Shown: positions 33,632 through 42,405 of the stretch, piece by piece | Layout of the letters: every line of letters begins with the position of its first letter | How positions within the stretch are numbered: the first letter of the stretch is position 1 | Assembly (NCBI RefSeq): GCF_000691805.2 | Contig: NZ_DF820488.1 | Location: forward strand, 1 to 64,000 | Direction of reading: 5' to 3' | DNA from: Weissella oryzae SG25 | GTDB taxonomy: Bacteria > Bacillota > Bacilli > Lactobacillales > Lactobacillaceae | Length of the DNA stretch: 64,000 bases | Position numbers and translations under genes: made by a program | Notes under the pieces: model-generated | What the model was told of the DNA's origin: nothing | The model's database searches: none | The model's input: the letters and a program-made list of their open reading frames with translations, nothing else

Positions 33632-35209
33632 TCAATAAATAACCGGTATTTTAGTACTGTCAATTGACATATTTTCGGTATTGACTGCTTGTATCAGCTT
33701 TTTCTTGTCATCTGACAAGTCAATTTCTCTGATTGTATCAAGCAAGTTCTGCCAACGCCCCGTTTCCTGAATAATCTTTAATGAAGGTGCTACGTACTTA
33801 CTTATCCAGCTCTCAATGCTTTCAATACTTTGTTCTTTAGCTTCGGTCGTAAATTTCATTTTTTCACCGAGTGAGACAAGCAAAGCCCATGCCGCAATTG
33901 GTTTTAAGCTTTCTACATAAGTTCGCCTGTCACGTGCCTTTTTAAGTAGTTCGTCATTGATTGGCTCATCTACAAAATGCAAATAGGTATAAAGAATATC
34001 AAACGTAATGCCTACTAAATTATCATTGTTCAGCCATTCTTGAATTACATCAGTTGCCTTATCACCATGTAACTCTAATTCTACACGGGTCACAATATTA
34101 GTATCTTTGCCTTTTTGCTCTTGTTCCTTGGCTTTGTCATACATACGAATAACAAAGGGTGAAGTTCCAAAGTCTAACGTCCAACCAAACTCCTCACTAC
34201 CATGTACAGCGTAGTGCCGGGTTTTAGTCCAAAAACGGCCTTCTCTGACAGCGTCTACAAGTTCGTTCATTTTGAGCAAACCGCTCGTATCATTTACTGC
34301 CACATCTAACCGGGTTGCATGACCTCGATATTGATACATACGGTTAAAGAACTTTTGCCAAGTTAAGCCTTGCTCCAGTAAAGCTTTTTCAAATAGACGT
34401 GTACCGACACCAGTTAAAAATAAGGTTGCCCCTTTTTTACTAACATCAGCATTATCACCACTATCAGACACGTGTTCGGGTGCAAAATCCTGTACATAAA
34501 TACTTTTTTCACCAGCATACGCATACTCACGAGTATAAAAGTTTTGGGACGTTGTCCGTTCAATAAACAAATCTGATTTAATGCGCAGCACATTATTAAT
34601 GATTTCCGCTCCAGTTAATTCTGGAAAATTAAAACTGACCCAATCTAATTGAATGGTGACTTTATCCGTTAAGCTTGGTATTACTGTAATCAATCTATCG
34701 ACCATATCTTGCGATACTTCTTTATTATTCGCTTCAATCTGCTGCACTCGTTGCCGAGTTAAGCCGATTATTTCACCAATTTCTACTTGAGTCAGATCTA
34801 ACTTGCTTCTTAGTAGTTTCAGTAAACGGCCGTTAAACTTTGCATGTGCGATAAAATTATCCATGTCTTGACTCCTCTGTAATATTTGATAGTTACCTAC
34901 ATTTTTTAGCTGATATAGCTGTTCAAATTGTTCAACGTAATTGTTAAAGTCCCAGTTCCAGCCGTCACTAAAGTCCGCTTGATACCCTTTAAGCTCACTG
35001 CCTTTGATTTCATCAATAAATAACAATGTCCCAATCGGTGGCAAAGAACTAACTTCTGACATACGTACTTTAATATCAAGCTTTTTAACAAATTCATTGT
35101 ACTTAAACAGCGCAATCGAAATAGTTGGCTCTAGCGAAAACATTAAGCTATGCTGGTTTGTGCCAATAAAAAAAGCCTGATAAGGCTTAAACTCGTTATT
35201 TATTATCAT
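33632..35209 (-). CDS. MobT-type relaxase (module B)
   Basis: The 525-residue protein is longer than relaxase A because of an N-terminal extension of about 115 residues of unknown role. A helix-turn-helix (LTQVEIGEIIGLTRQRVQQIE, about residues 128-152) is followed by the Rep_trans/MobT domain with ATRLDVAVND and IRMYDKAKE. It should nick oriT-B at 36796-36823, about 1.6 kb upstream. The two relaxases share the domain plan but little exact sequence, so the two modules should be able to recognise different origins. Confidence 0.85.
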   Translation of the reverse strand: MIINNEFKPYQAFFIGTNQHSLMFSLEPTISIALFKYNEFVKKLDIKVRMSEVSSLPPIGTLLFIDEIKGSELKGYQADFSDGWNWDFNNYVEQFEQLYQLKNVGNYQILQRSQDMDNFIAHAKFNGRLLKLLRSKLDLTQVEIGEIIGLTRQRVQQIEANNKEVSQDMVDRLITVIPSLTDKVTIQLDWVSFNFPELTGAEIINNVLRIKSDLFIERTTSQNFYTREYAYAGEKSIYVQDFAPEHVSDSGDNADVSKKGATLFLTGVGTRLFEKALLEQGLTWQKFFNRMYQYRGHATRLDVAVNDTSGLLKMNELVDAVREGRFWTKTRHYAVHGSEEFGWTLDFGTSPFVIRMYDKAKEQEQKGKDTNIVTRVELELHGDKATDVIQEWLNNDNLVGITFDILYTYLHFVDEPINDELLKKARDRRTYVESLKPIAAWALLVSLGEKMKFTTEAKEQSIESIESWISKYVAPSLKIIQETGRWQNLLDTIREIDLSDDKKKLIQAVNTENMSIDSTKIPVIY

Positions 35210-35263
35210 TATTCAATCCTATATATCAATATATTTAAGCATTTGCAATTAAATTCACCCTTT

Positions 35264-35428
35264 TTACTCCAATGAAGATAACAATAAACACACAAACCCT
35301 ACAAGCACTATCAGAAAGAAGCCAAAAAATGCCACTATTTTCATAAAATCAATCAAATCAACATCTTTACTAAATAAGAAAATAACCAAGTTAAGTAACA
35401 AAAGCACTGTCATTATACTCAACAACAT
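35264..35428 (-). CDS. 54-residue small membrane protein (module B)
   Basis: The protein starts MLLSIMTVLLLLN; it has two membrane segments (about residues 2-19 and 31-52) joined by a short acidic loop. AGGAG lies 8 bases before the ATG. The start is 3 bases from the stop of the gene at 35432. It corresponds in size and topology to the small membrane proteins of module A (28523-28881). The function is unknown. Confidence 0.6.
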   Translation of the reverse strand: MLLSIMTVLLLLNLVIFLFSKDVDLIDFMKIVAFFGFFLIVLVGFVCLLLSSLE

Positions 35429-35431
35429 GTT

Positions 35432-35740
35432 CTAATCTCCTAATCTTTGAAAATATTTATTAATCATTTCTATCTGAACGTTTATTCGTATTAGATTCGG
35501 ATTCTCAACTAGCACGTGGTGATTATCTTTTAAATAGGCAACGTATTCGGCCAGCTCATCATCAAAATACTCATAGCTTGGCTGTGTTAAATTATGCAGC
35601 CTATCTGACAAGGGGCCGATAACACTATTAAAAATACCAGTTGAACTAAACCATTCGTTTCTAATTAAAAACACAAAATCAGCATGCAATTTATTAATAA
35701 TGTCCTGTCTTTGCTGTAAAGTAGCTTCAAATTCATTCAT
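35432..35740 (-). CDS. hypothetical helical protein (module B)
   Basis: The 102-residue soluble, acidic protein looks mostly helical. No family is recognised. It lies between the relaxase and the YPW-family pair of module B, in the same direction, and is probably cotranscribed. Confidence 0.5.
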   Translation of the reverse strand: MNEFEATLQQRQDIINKLHADFVFLIRNEWFSSTGIFNSVIGPLSDRLHNLTQPSYEYFDDELAEYVAYLKDNHHVLVENPNLIRINVQIEMINKYFQRLGD

Positions 35741-35785
35741 TATTTCTCTCCAAATAGCAAATTTACTTTCTATTCAAGTTATCAA

Positions 35786-36226
35786 CTAATAGCAAATATC
35801 CGCGTAAAAGCCGTAACCTAGCGACTTTAGACGTTGATGATCTAACATCAAATCTAAAATAGTTTGCCAATTTGGCTTACTAATCACTGACACTAAATTA
35901 TCTTTTATATCCCGATTAGTAACTAAAGAGTACAAAGCTTCGCTTAAATCACTGTCAAATATCAACTTAACAGCTTCTAAAGTACTAGGCGCATAAACTA
36001 CTTTGTAAACTCTTAGGTACTTAATAATATTTATAAAAATGCTAAGGCTACCTTCTAAATCACAAGGTGCTATTTCAACCGTAAGATTATTTGCTACTAA
36101 ACCAACCATTTCAGCTTTACGCACACCAGCCTTACTCATTGCACCAATAGCTTCATAGTCCCACGGATAAAGAAATTTGTGAGTCTCAAATTGTTTATCT
36201 GTTAATTTTAAAAACATATTGTTCAC
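35786..36226 (-). CDS. YPW-family protein B1
   Basis: The 146-residue protein has YPW near residue 20, GVRKAEMVGL near 34, VYAPSTLEAVKLIF near 77 and LGYGFYAD near the C-terminus. It matches the A2 protein of module A and its neighbour B2. It is soluble, with no signal peptide. The stop-to-start distance to B2 is 1 base. It lies near the relaxase and oriT-B, while the module A members lie by VirB4, so the family travels with these modules but is not fixed to one neighbour. Confidence 0.6.
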   Translation of the reverse strand: MNNMFLKLTDKQFETHKFLYPWDYEAIGAMSKAGVRKAEMVGLVANNLTVEIAPCDLEGSLSIFINIIKYLRVYKVVYAPSTLEAVKLIFDSDLSEALYSLVTNRDIKDNLVSVISKPNWQTILDLMLDHQRLKSLGYGFYADICY

Positions 36227-36227
36227 C

Positions 36228-36671
36228 TTATGCCCTTACTGTGTCTGCATAAAAATTGCCGCCCAATGACTTCAACCGTTGATTTATCAACATCAATTCT
36301 AAAATATTGTGCCAATTTACTACTTGCTTCTCAGAATTTGAATTACGTTCGTTATTTTCTGTAGAAACTAATTCAGTCAATGCCGTTTGTAAGTTATTGC
36401 CAAATAGCAACTTCACAGCACCAATTGATGTAGTTGAATAAACCACTTTGTTGCCAGATTGCTTGATTTTGATAACCGCAGACAAAAACGTCAAATTTGT
36501 CAACAATTCAGTTACATGTAAATCAAGCGGGCCATTTTCTAGTAAGCCAATCACTAAAGCACGGCCAACACCTCGGCTTGCAGCTTGATAAACTTCATCA
36601 CTGTCCCATGGATAAGCATAGGTATGAGAAATACCATGCGTATCAATTATTTTCAACTCAATCTTTTCCAA
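36228..36671 (-). CDS. YPW-family protein B2
   Basis: The 147-residue protein has YAYPWDSDEVYQAASRGVGR near residues 18-38, VVYSTTSIGAVKLLF near 80 and LGGNFYAD at the C-terminus. A low-complexity Asn/Glu insert is near residue 107. It is the first of the oriT-proximal gene set of module B: oriT-B lies 125 bases upstream. That makes it a leading-region type gene, expressed early in the recipient if entry follows this polarity, which is inference. Confidence 0.6.
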   Translation of the reverse strand: MEKIELKIIDTHGISHTYAYPWDSDEVYQAASRGVGRALVIGLLENGPLDLHVTELLTNLTFLSAVIKIKQSGNKVVYSTTSIGAVKLLFGNNLQTALTELVSTENNERNSNSEKQVVNWHNILELMLINQRLKSLGGNFYADTVRA

Positions 36672-36688
36672 AATGAAACTCCTTTCTT

Positions 36689-36722
36689 TAAAAAAACTTG
36701 CTTTTAGCTCTTAAAAAGCAAG
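36689..36722 (-). terminator. hairpin upstream of the YPW pair
   Basis: CTTGCTTTT pairs with AAAAAGCAAG just upstream of the B2 start. It could be a leader terminator. Confidence 0.4.
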
Positions 36723-36795
36723 CGTTCATAAAATCGCTGTAAATGCCGACCTGATACCCGTTCAGGTTATGGCGCTCGTAGCGCTTTTTGCAATC

Positions 36796-36823
36796 TAACC
36801 CCCCTGTTAGTGCAGGGGGGTTA
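36796..36823 (-). other. oriT: oriT of module B (MobT type)
   Basis: Nine-base perfect arms TAACCCCCC and GGGGGGTTA. Read on the minus strand, CTAACA stands directly before GGGGGG. From memory this is the oriT core of ICEBs1 and Tn916, where the MobT-class relaxase nicks. It lies upstream of relaxase B on the same strand. Nicking is not shown. Confidence 0.75.
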
Positions 36824-36829
36824 AGGTCA

Positions 36830-37094
36830 TTTTTACGCAATAGCAGGTGCAAGGTGGCAGGCGCTGGCGCCCGCTTTGCGGTACGCTAATCAGCACCCAA
36901 GCCACCGTGGCTAAAGTCGCTTTGCGACACGCCACTGGTGGTGCCACTGGCTCTCCCTTTGGTCGAACCACATCTACTATTGCTATATAGACAAAAACAC
37001 CCCATACCTGTAACAGAGCAAAAATCTCGTACAAGCTTAATTACCCTGTAACAAGATAAACTACCGCCTTTCACTGCGTTCCAGTTGGTTGCCA
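36830..37094. other. GC-rich structured region beside oriT-B
   Basis: No real gene. The palindrome AGCCACCGTGGCT, the stem GTCGC/GCGAC and several GGC-rich repeats lie close together, in base composition unlike the surrounding DNA. It is the counterpart of the structured region next to oriT-A, though the sequence is not alike. Open frames here look like chance frames of structured DNA. Confidence 0.45.
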
Positions 37095-37146
37095 ACAAAT
37101 TAAGGAGAACTTTACCAAAAACACGGTAAAGCTCTCCTTAATTTGT
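37095..37146. terminator. very strong bidirectional hairpin
   Basis: Arms of 22 bases (beginning ACAAATTAAGGAGA at 37095) pair almost perfectly, with one mismatch. It isolates oriT-B from the cassette at 37179-37566. Confidence 0.7.
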
Positions 37147-37178
37147 CGGGAGTAGAAAACCACCAATAAAATAACAAG

Positions 37179-37202
37179 AATGCCCGGCTAGGCATAAGTA
37201 CC
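37179..37202. repeat. 24-bp inverted repeat, left copy
   Basis: A perfect inverted match to 37543-37566. The core reads TGCCCGGCTAGGCATAAGTA. Together they enclose one small gene. Confidence 0.9.
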
Positions 37203-37241
37203 AAACAATAATTTAGCTAATAAAAAAAGCCCCTAAGTTGT

Positions 37242-37511
37242 TTACTTCAACGTAGAAACTTCTTGCATAAGATTTTGAATTTCACCGGCACGATTCTTCA
37301 CATGCGTATGCAAAGAGTTCATAGTACCAATCATAAACTTCATGTTCTTTTGAATATCTGCCATATATGACAACATCATAGGACTAAGCCCGCTTTCTGT
37401 TCCCATTTGTGTAACTTTCTTTAACTCGTCATTCAGTGCAATACCTGCAACCTTTTGCATTTCTGCCAATGCTGAATCACTCAATGATAAAATTTGCTTT
37501 GCGTCAATCAT
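37242..37511 (-). CDS. small helical protein inside the inverted-repeat cassette
   Basis: The 89-residue soluble protein is helical and methionine-rich. No family is recognised. The gene is the only one between two perfect 24-bp inverted repeats and fills most of the interior. GAAAGAGG lies upstream of the ATG. If the cassette inverts, the gene would be disconnected from the ArdA-side promoter and its expression would change. Position near oriT-B and ArdA suggests a transfer-linked role. Confidence 0.5.
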   Translation of the reverse strand: MIDAKQILSLSDSALAEMQKVAGIALNDELKKVTQMGTESGLSPMMLSYMADIQKNMKFMIGTMNSLHTHVKNRAGEIQNLMQEVSTLK

Positions 37512-37542
37512 AATAAAATACCTCTTTCAATTTTTGAATACG

Positions 37543-37566
37543 GGTACTTATGCCTAGCCGGGCATT
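37543..37566. repeat. 24-bp inverted repeat, right copy
   Basis: A perfect inverted copy of 37179-37202, located 15 bases from the ArdA stop codon. Confidence 0.9.
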
Positions 37567-37580
37567 TTTGTTTAAGTCAT

Positions 37581-38093
37581 TTAATTAATACCACTAACGT
37601 AATTACCGCCGCCAATATTGATATAATCACGATGATTTATCAAATCTCTAGCAAACCCTTCATAATCAAAATATTGAAGTAGCTGCTCGGTTAATAGTGC
37701 TGAAATACCACCCATTTTTTCAATAGCTTGATAACCCAAATCTTCATCATCTTCGGCTTTGATAATTACTAAACTATGAAGATAATCAACATTTAAATTA
37801 AGCGGGTCAATGATACCGGCATGAACTAGTGCACTAAACGTTTTCAAAGTCATATCCACATCTTTAAATAAATCAACAAGTGCATTCAATTTCTCAATTG
37901 GCTCATATTCATCAATCTTAAAGGGTGCTTCATAGTTACTAATTTTCAAGTCAACTTCATAATTTTCTTGTGTTAATACACCACGACTAAGTAAAGTTTG
38001 CCTAATTTTGGCTACATCAATAGGTAATTTAAACCAATAACCCTTACTAGAATTTTTAACAGTTGTAACAAAAACATACACATTCAGTTCCAT
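37581..38093 (-). CDS. ardA: antirestriction protein ArdA
   Basis: The 170-residue acidic protein has the ArdA signature in three places: GYWFKLPID near the N-terminus, NYEAPFKIDEY in the middle and LLQYFDYEGFARDL near the C-terminus. ArdA copies the shape and charge of DNA and blocks type I restriction enzymes, protecting unmodified DNA entering a new host. The length is normal. It is the only ArdA in the window and could serve both modules. It lies between the TcpA gene and the inverted-repeat cassette. Confidence 0.88.
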   Translation of the reverse strand: MELNVYVFVTTVKNSSKGYWFKLPIDVAKIRQTLLSRGVLTQENYEVDLKISNYEAPFKIDEYEPIEKLNALVDLFKDVDMTLKTFSALVHAGIIDPLNLNVDYLHSLVIIKAEDDEDLGYQAIEKMGGISALLTEQLLQYFDYEGFARDLINHRDYINIGGGNYVSGIN

Positions 38094-38145
38094 TGTTAAT
38101 CTCCTTTAACTAAACGTTCGTTCATTAATAAAAAATAGTTACTAT

Positions 38146-39505
38146 TTAACTAGCTTCACGACTATCAGCCATATATTCAATCCAATCATGTAAATTAAAG
38201 CCCTTAGGTATTTCAGGCGCAAAGAATGAACGAACTTGACTACTACCAGACTGCACAAACCCCCAGCCCTTCAAATCCTGAGAAAGTGGGCGTAAAGTTT
38301 TATCACTATCGGGAAACAGCATTTTAGATACCTCCGGTGTAGGCATACCCATAACCATTTTAAAATTAAGCTGATTACGAATAGCCATAGGCAAACTATC
38401 AGCTGACGGCCGCTGCATACCAACAATGATATAAAAGCCAAGCTCACGCCCTAGCATAGCTATTTCTTTCATATCTGACATTGCAACATCGTATGATTTT
38501 CGAGTTTCAGAACCAAACGCTGCCTTGTCATTCATTTCAACCCATGCACCAAATTCATCAAAAAACAAAAAATGCGGTGTGAAATTGAAGTCCATATACG
38601 CACCAATTTGACCCTTAGCTTTAATCTTTTCCATTTTTTCAGCACGTAACATCATTTCTTCATGAAATACATGTACTTGTTCATTAATTTCCAAATTTGT
38701 ACTAAAGACTTTGCCTTCTAAAGCTTTTGTATACTTTAAGCTTGCTAAGTCTGAACGTTTAGGGTCAAAAACTGTTATAAATTTTGTAACCTGTAAAAGC
38801 TGGCCTAAAATTGAAAACAATGTGTAAGATTTACCAGTTCCAACATTTCCAGCGATTAACATGTTATAAAACTTGTCATATTTCCAATCAATACCTTTCA
38901 TCACATTCAAAGTACCTTCAACTGGTTTTAAATCAGCAAGTCTAAGGCGGAATTTAATAGGGTCAAAAGCAAAAACAGTAATCATTTCACCCTTTTTAAA
39001 TTCTGTCGTTTGTTTATCAGCTAACAAGACAGTTTCCACCCATTTATTAAAATCACCATTAGCAAAATTATCCATATACTTCTCACCGTCAATAGGTTCT
39101 TTAATATATAACTGACCTGTTGAATAGTTAAACTTAATGCTAACTGTTGGAAAATACTTAACGTATTCGCCTGTATCATCGGAAGCCGTTTCAAACATGC
39201 CCTTTGATACAAGTAACTTAGCAAGTAACTGTTTTGTTTCGATTAACAAAAAGATTCTTGATAGCCAATTATCATGCTTAGCACCATAAGACTTATACAA
39301 ATATTGTAAATACAAACCAGCAACAACAATCAACAATAAGCAAATACCACCTAAAATAACTCATTGCATCCTGAACACCTGTTTTAATAAAATGTATTTT
39401 AAGCATCAAAGGCGGAATAAATAAAATTATCGAAATAAAAAGCAAAGCCCTATTATATAAAGTCTTTGCTAGTTGTTGATCGGAATATTTAATTGTCTTA
39501 TACAT
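38146..39505 (-). pseudogene. frameshifted TcpA/FtsK-type coupling ATPase (module B)
   Basis: The ATPase part (38146 to about 39350) has Walker A IAGNVGTGKSY and HFLFFDEFGAW and is intact. Its frame has no proper start: upstream it can only open at a TTG without a ribosome site. The first membrane segment (MYKTIKYSDQQLAKTLYNRA, from 39505) is encoded in the next frame and stops at 39293. A one-base shift near 39350-39364, at a TTTTAGG run, would join them into about 453 residues, the length of TcpA A. Module B may therefore lack a working coupling protein, unless the frameshift is a sequencing error or is bypassed. Confidence 0.75.
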
Positions 39506-39509
39506 AGTG

Positions 39510-39872
39510 TTACCTCAAAACATATCCGGCAGAAACCACACAAAAATCATCATCTAATTTCAGCAAATAATCGCCTGCCGTTAATTGAATATATAATTCT
39601 TTTCTAAATGGAACATATACAATGATTTTCCTAAAAAGACCAGCTCTCAGATAATTACGTTTTAAATCTGGTATTTCATCTACAATCTTTCTACATCTAG
39701 TTAAATTTCGAATAGAAAGCTTTAAATGCAAAGCACTTAAAATAGCTAAAGTATTTGAACCAAAAGCAGGGTCACATTTAATATTTGTTTTAAGCCACAA
39801 TACAATAACCAAATAGCAAAAAAGAAAGCCCAAAATAAACATATCCCACAAACTTAAATTTATACTACCCAT
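39510..39872 (-). CDS. small membrane protein coupled to VirB4 (module B)
   Basis: The 120-residue protein starts MGSINLSLWDMFILGFLF at the ATGGGTAG overlap with the VirB4 stop, a clear sign of translational coupling. One membrane segment (about residues 8-28) is followed by a basic cytoplasmic part. No family is recognised and there is no counterpart in module A. A longer frame starting within VirB4 (39938) is less likely. Confidence 0.6.
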   Translation of the reverse strand: MGSINLSLWDMFILGFLFCYLVIVLWLKTNIKCDPAFGSNTLAILSALHLKLSIRNLTRCRKIVDEIPDLKRNYLRAGLFRKIIVYVPFRKELYIQLTAGDYLLKLDDDFCVVSAGYVLR

Positions 39873-42381
39873 ATTTGGCCTCCAACTTTGCGCTCGCATT
39901 CTTTTCAACCGTCTTAAATGCTGTCGTCCATTCGTCAAATAATGAATGAATTACTACTTTACCAACACGCCCATAAATATCTCGATATAAACATTGTCCC
40001 TTTTTAAAATTGTCTAACATCGCTATATTTGTTTCTGTAGCTGGCAAGCCAAACTCATTTAAAATACTTGTACGGTCGTGAGAGTCATCAAAAGCAAAAA
40101 TTTGCCCATACTGCCCATTATTTCCTTCACCACCTACATCAGTAATATTCTGAGTCGCAGAGATTAACATGTTATTTTCTGAACGTCCCAAACGTAAAAT
40201 GCTATCCAAAACTTTCTTTCCAGCTGGTGAAGTATTAAATATCCATGCTTCGTCCATGATTTCCATAGTAAACTTGTTCGTGTCAGCTCGACCAAACTTT
40301 TCTAAGTATTTTCCTAAAGCAATCATAATTGACATAGAATAACGCTGTGTATCAGTGTAATTTTTAGCAAGGTCATTAACTTTAGGTAAATCAAGCCCAG
40401 CAACCTCTAAAATTGTACGTTTGTCAGTAATTTCTAGACCTCGATTAGAACCATCACTAAATGCCAATCGCAGCATAGAAGTTGGTATTGTTGTTTGATA
40501 ATATTTAGCTAATTGACCGGCTTCTTCATGCCCCTGCATTTCACCACGACTAGTTAATTCATCAATAACATTCATCGTACCAACTGAATCACCAGCTAAA
40601 CGCTTCTTACAAACTTCGTAAATTGCTTCGGTTAAATCAGTTTCAAGCGTCATATTATGCGATACTGACCGAATTTGTACTAACATTTCTTTAACCAACG
40701 TTAAGACATCTGGTATATCCTCAATTGAATCTCGGCCAGCTTTTAAGGTCAAAATAGGGTCAAGAATACCGTCATTTGCTCGGTCACTAGCGTCAAGCGT
40801 TACAAAATTAAACGAGTTAATCAACTTATGAAAATACGGGTTATCACTTTGCGTCAGTGCAGCATTAAACCATTTTCGAACTTCTTGTTTTGGGTCAAAA
40901 TAAATAGAATTAATCTCAAACAAAGCAGAATGCAGTAATAATGTTTTAACTAAAAATGATTTTCCCTGACCAGTTTCACCAGAAATCAAGATATGAGGGC
41001 TATCAGTTTTAGCACCTTTAACGCCCTTATTAGCAATGATTAGGTTAATTAGCAATAATACACGAGAAGAAGCAACAGCCTCCTCTACAGTTTCATATTT
41101 GCCATTATCAAGAACTCTACCAATATAAAAACCGGTCTGCGTTCCCAATTGCGTGCTAATACCAAATAACAGTTCCGCAAATGCTGGTGCGGTAGTATAT
41201 TGACGCCATTGTTTGAAAACGCCTAATGTTGTGCCGGGTAAATTTTGATAAAGCAACATTTCTTGATTAAAACTTGGCTGAAATACATCGATGTCATTAT
41301 CAAAATTACTTAAATTACCTTTGATTTTTCTGATTTTACGCTTTACCTCTGATAAATCGCTATCACGTACAACCAAAATCATTGACCAGCTTAGAAAGGC
41401 ATACTTTGAATCCAAAATATTAACTAATTCCTCAGATAACTCATAATTTCGACTACTCTTTGTCGATTCGCTATCGTTAGAAATTTCGGCGTCCGTCAAT
41501 TCATCACGATACTTCACACGTTCACTTTGAGCATTTTGCTTCATACCGGTAAGCCCGTTCTTCTTTGGAAAGTTAATTTTAAAATGAACTTCAACCGGAA
41601 ATTTAAACGACTGAATGATTGGCACTAATTCAAGATAAGATAATTCATCAGGTAGATTTAGAACCAAATGGCTCATATAATCAACCTCGTCCCCATTATC
41701 TCGCTTTAAAACACCTTTTTTTGCCGGGTCAAAAATAGTGTTTCTCATTTCAGAAAATGAACGCTCCCCTTGATGATGATAGGCGAAGCCTAATAAATTA
41801 ACTAGTTGCTTCTCGGTAACAGGCTTTGCATCTAATGAGCGTAATATACCCAGTACATCATCATTCATAGCTGAAAACTTATTAAAAAAGTCACTTGAAA
41901 ACTTAACATCATACCGCATAACCTCGGCAATTCGTTTCAAAGATAAATCAACTACATATTTAGCTTGGTCTCTAAGCCCCTCACCTACTGCGGTAGCTTT
42001 TAACTTTACACCGATGTAAAACTCATCAATAACCGCCGGCTTAAACTCTGCTTGCAACATATTAACCTCTTCTTGCCAAAGATAATAATTGCCTACATCT
42101 TTGTTATCGACCGCCCAATCTTCACTAGTACCACGAATGCGCCCCGGCAAGTCCATGTCAGCGGGTAATAACTTCAAGTCCAGATCTTCGTACTTTTGTA
42201 GTCGCTCTAATACTCCAGATAAACGAGATTGAAAATTTTCTTTTTCTTTCATATTTGCGACATTTATTTGAAAAGGCTGTAGTTTAAAATATGCCCATAC
42301 ATCACCTAGACGAGTTAACACTAAATTTCCGTTATATTGGATAACTGGATTTTCATAGCGTATCGTTACTTTTTTAGCCAT
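39865..42381 (-). CDS. VirB4-type conjugation ATPase (module B)
   Basis: The 838-residue protein has Walker A SGETGQGKSFLVK (about residue 472) and Walker B MEIMDEAWIF (about residue 710), with the N-terminal VirB4 domain in front. It shares the start ENPVIQYNGNLVLTRLGDVWAYFK pattern with VirB4 A (ending in LGDVWAYFKL versus TGDVWAYFRV) and the whole domain plan, but with many differences. It is intact, with AGGAG before the ATG. It drives channel assembly and transfer. Confidence 0.93.
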   Translation of the reverse strand: MAKKVTIRYENPVIQYNGNLVLTRLGDVWAYFKLQPFQINVANMKEKENFQSRLSGVLERLQKYEDLDLKLLPADMDLPGRIRGTSEDWAVDNKDVGNYYLWQEEVNMLQAEFKPAVIDEFYIGVKLKATAVGEGLRDQAKYVVDLSLKRIAEVMRYDVKFSSDFFNKFSAMNDDVLGILRSLDAKPVTEKQLVNLLGFAYHHQGERSFSEMRNTIFDPAKKGVLKRDNGDEVDYMSHLVLNLPDELSYLELVPIIQSFKFPVEVHFKINFPKKNGLTGMKQNAQSERVKYRDELTDAEISNDSESTKSSRNYELSEELVNILDSKYAFLSWSMILVVRDSDLSEVKRKIRKIKGNLSNFDNDIDVFQPSFNQEMLLYQNLPGTTLGVFKQWRQYTTAPAFAELLFGISTQLGTQTGFYIGRVLDNGKYETVEEAVASSRVLLLINLIIANKGVKGAKTDSPHILISGETGQGKSFLVKTLLLHSALFEINSIYFDPKQEVRKWFNAALTQSDNPYFHKLINSFNFVTLDASDRANDGILDPILTLKAGRDSIEDIPDVLTLVKEMLVQIRSVSHNMTLETDLTEAIYEVCKKRLAGDSVGTMNVIDELTSRGEMQGHEEAGQLAKYYQTTIPTSMLRLAFSDGSNRGLEITDKRTILEVAGLDLPKVNDLAKNYTDTQRYSMSIMIALGKYLEKFGRADTNKFTMEIMDEAWIFNTSPAGKKVLDSILRLGRSENNMLISATQNITDVGGEGNNGQYGQIFAFDDSHDRTSILNEFGLPATETNIAMLDNFKKGQCLYRDIYGRVGKVVIHSLFDEWTTAFKTVEKNASAKLEAKYG

Positions 42382-42405
42382 TTGTAAAATTCTCCTTTAT
42401 TCATA

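Noticed and set aside
36807-37098. Two overlapping open frames (75 and 70 codons, minus) in the GC-rich region by oriT-B
   Set aside because: They overlap the oriT inverted repeat and the stem-rich stretch, have no ribosome site and show no protein-like composition; the region is better explained as structured DNA.
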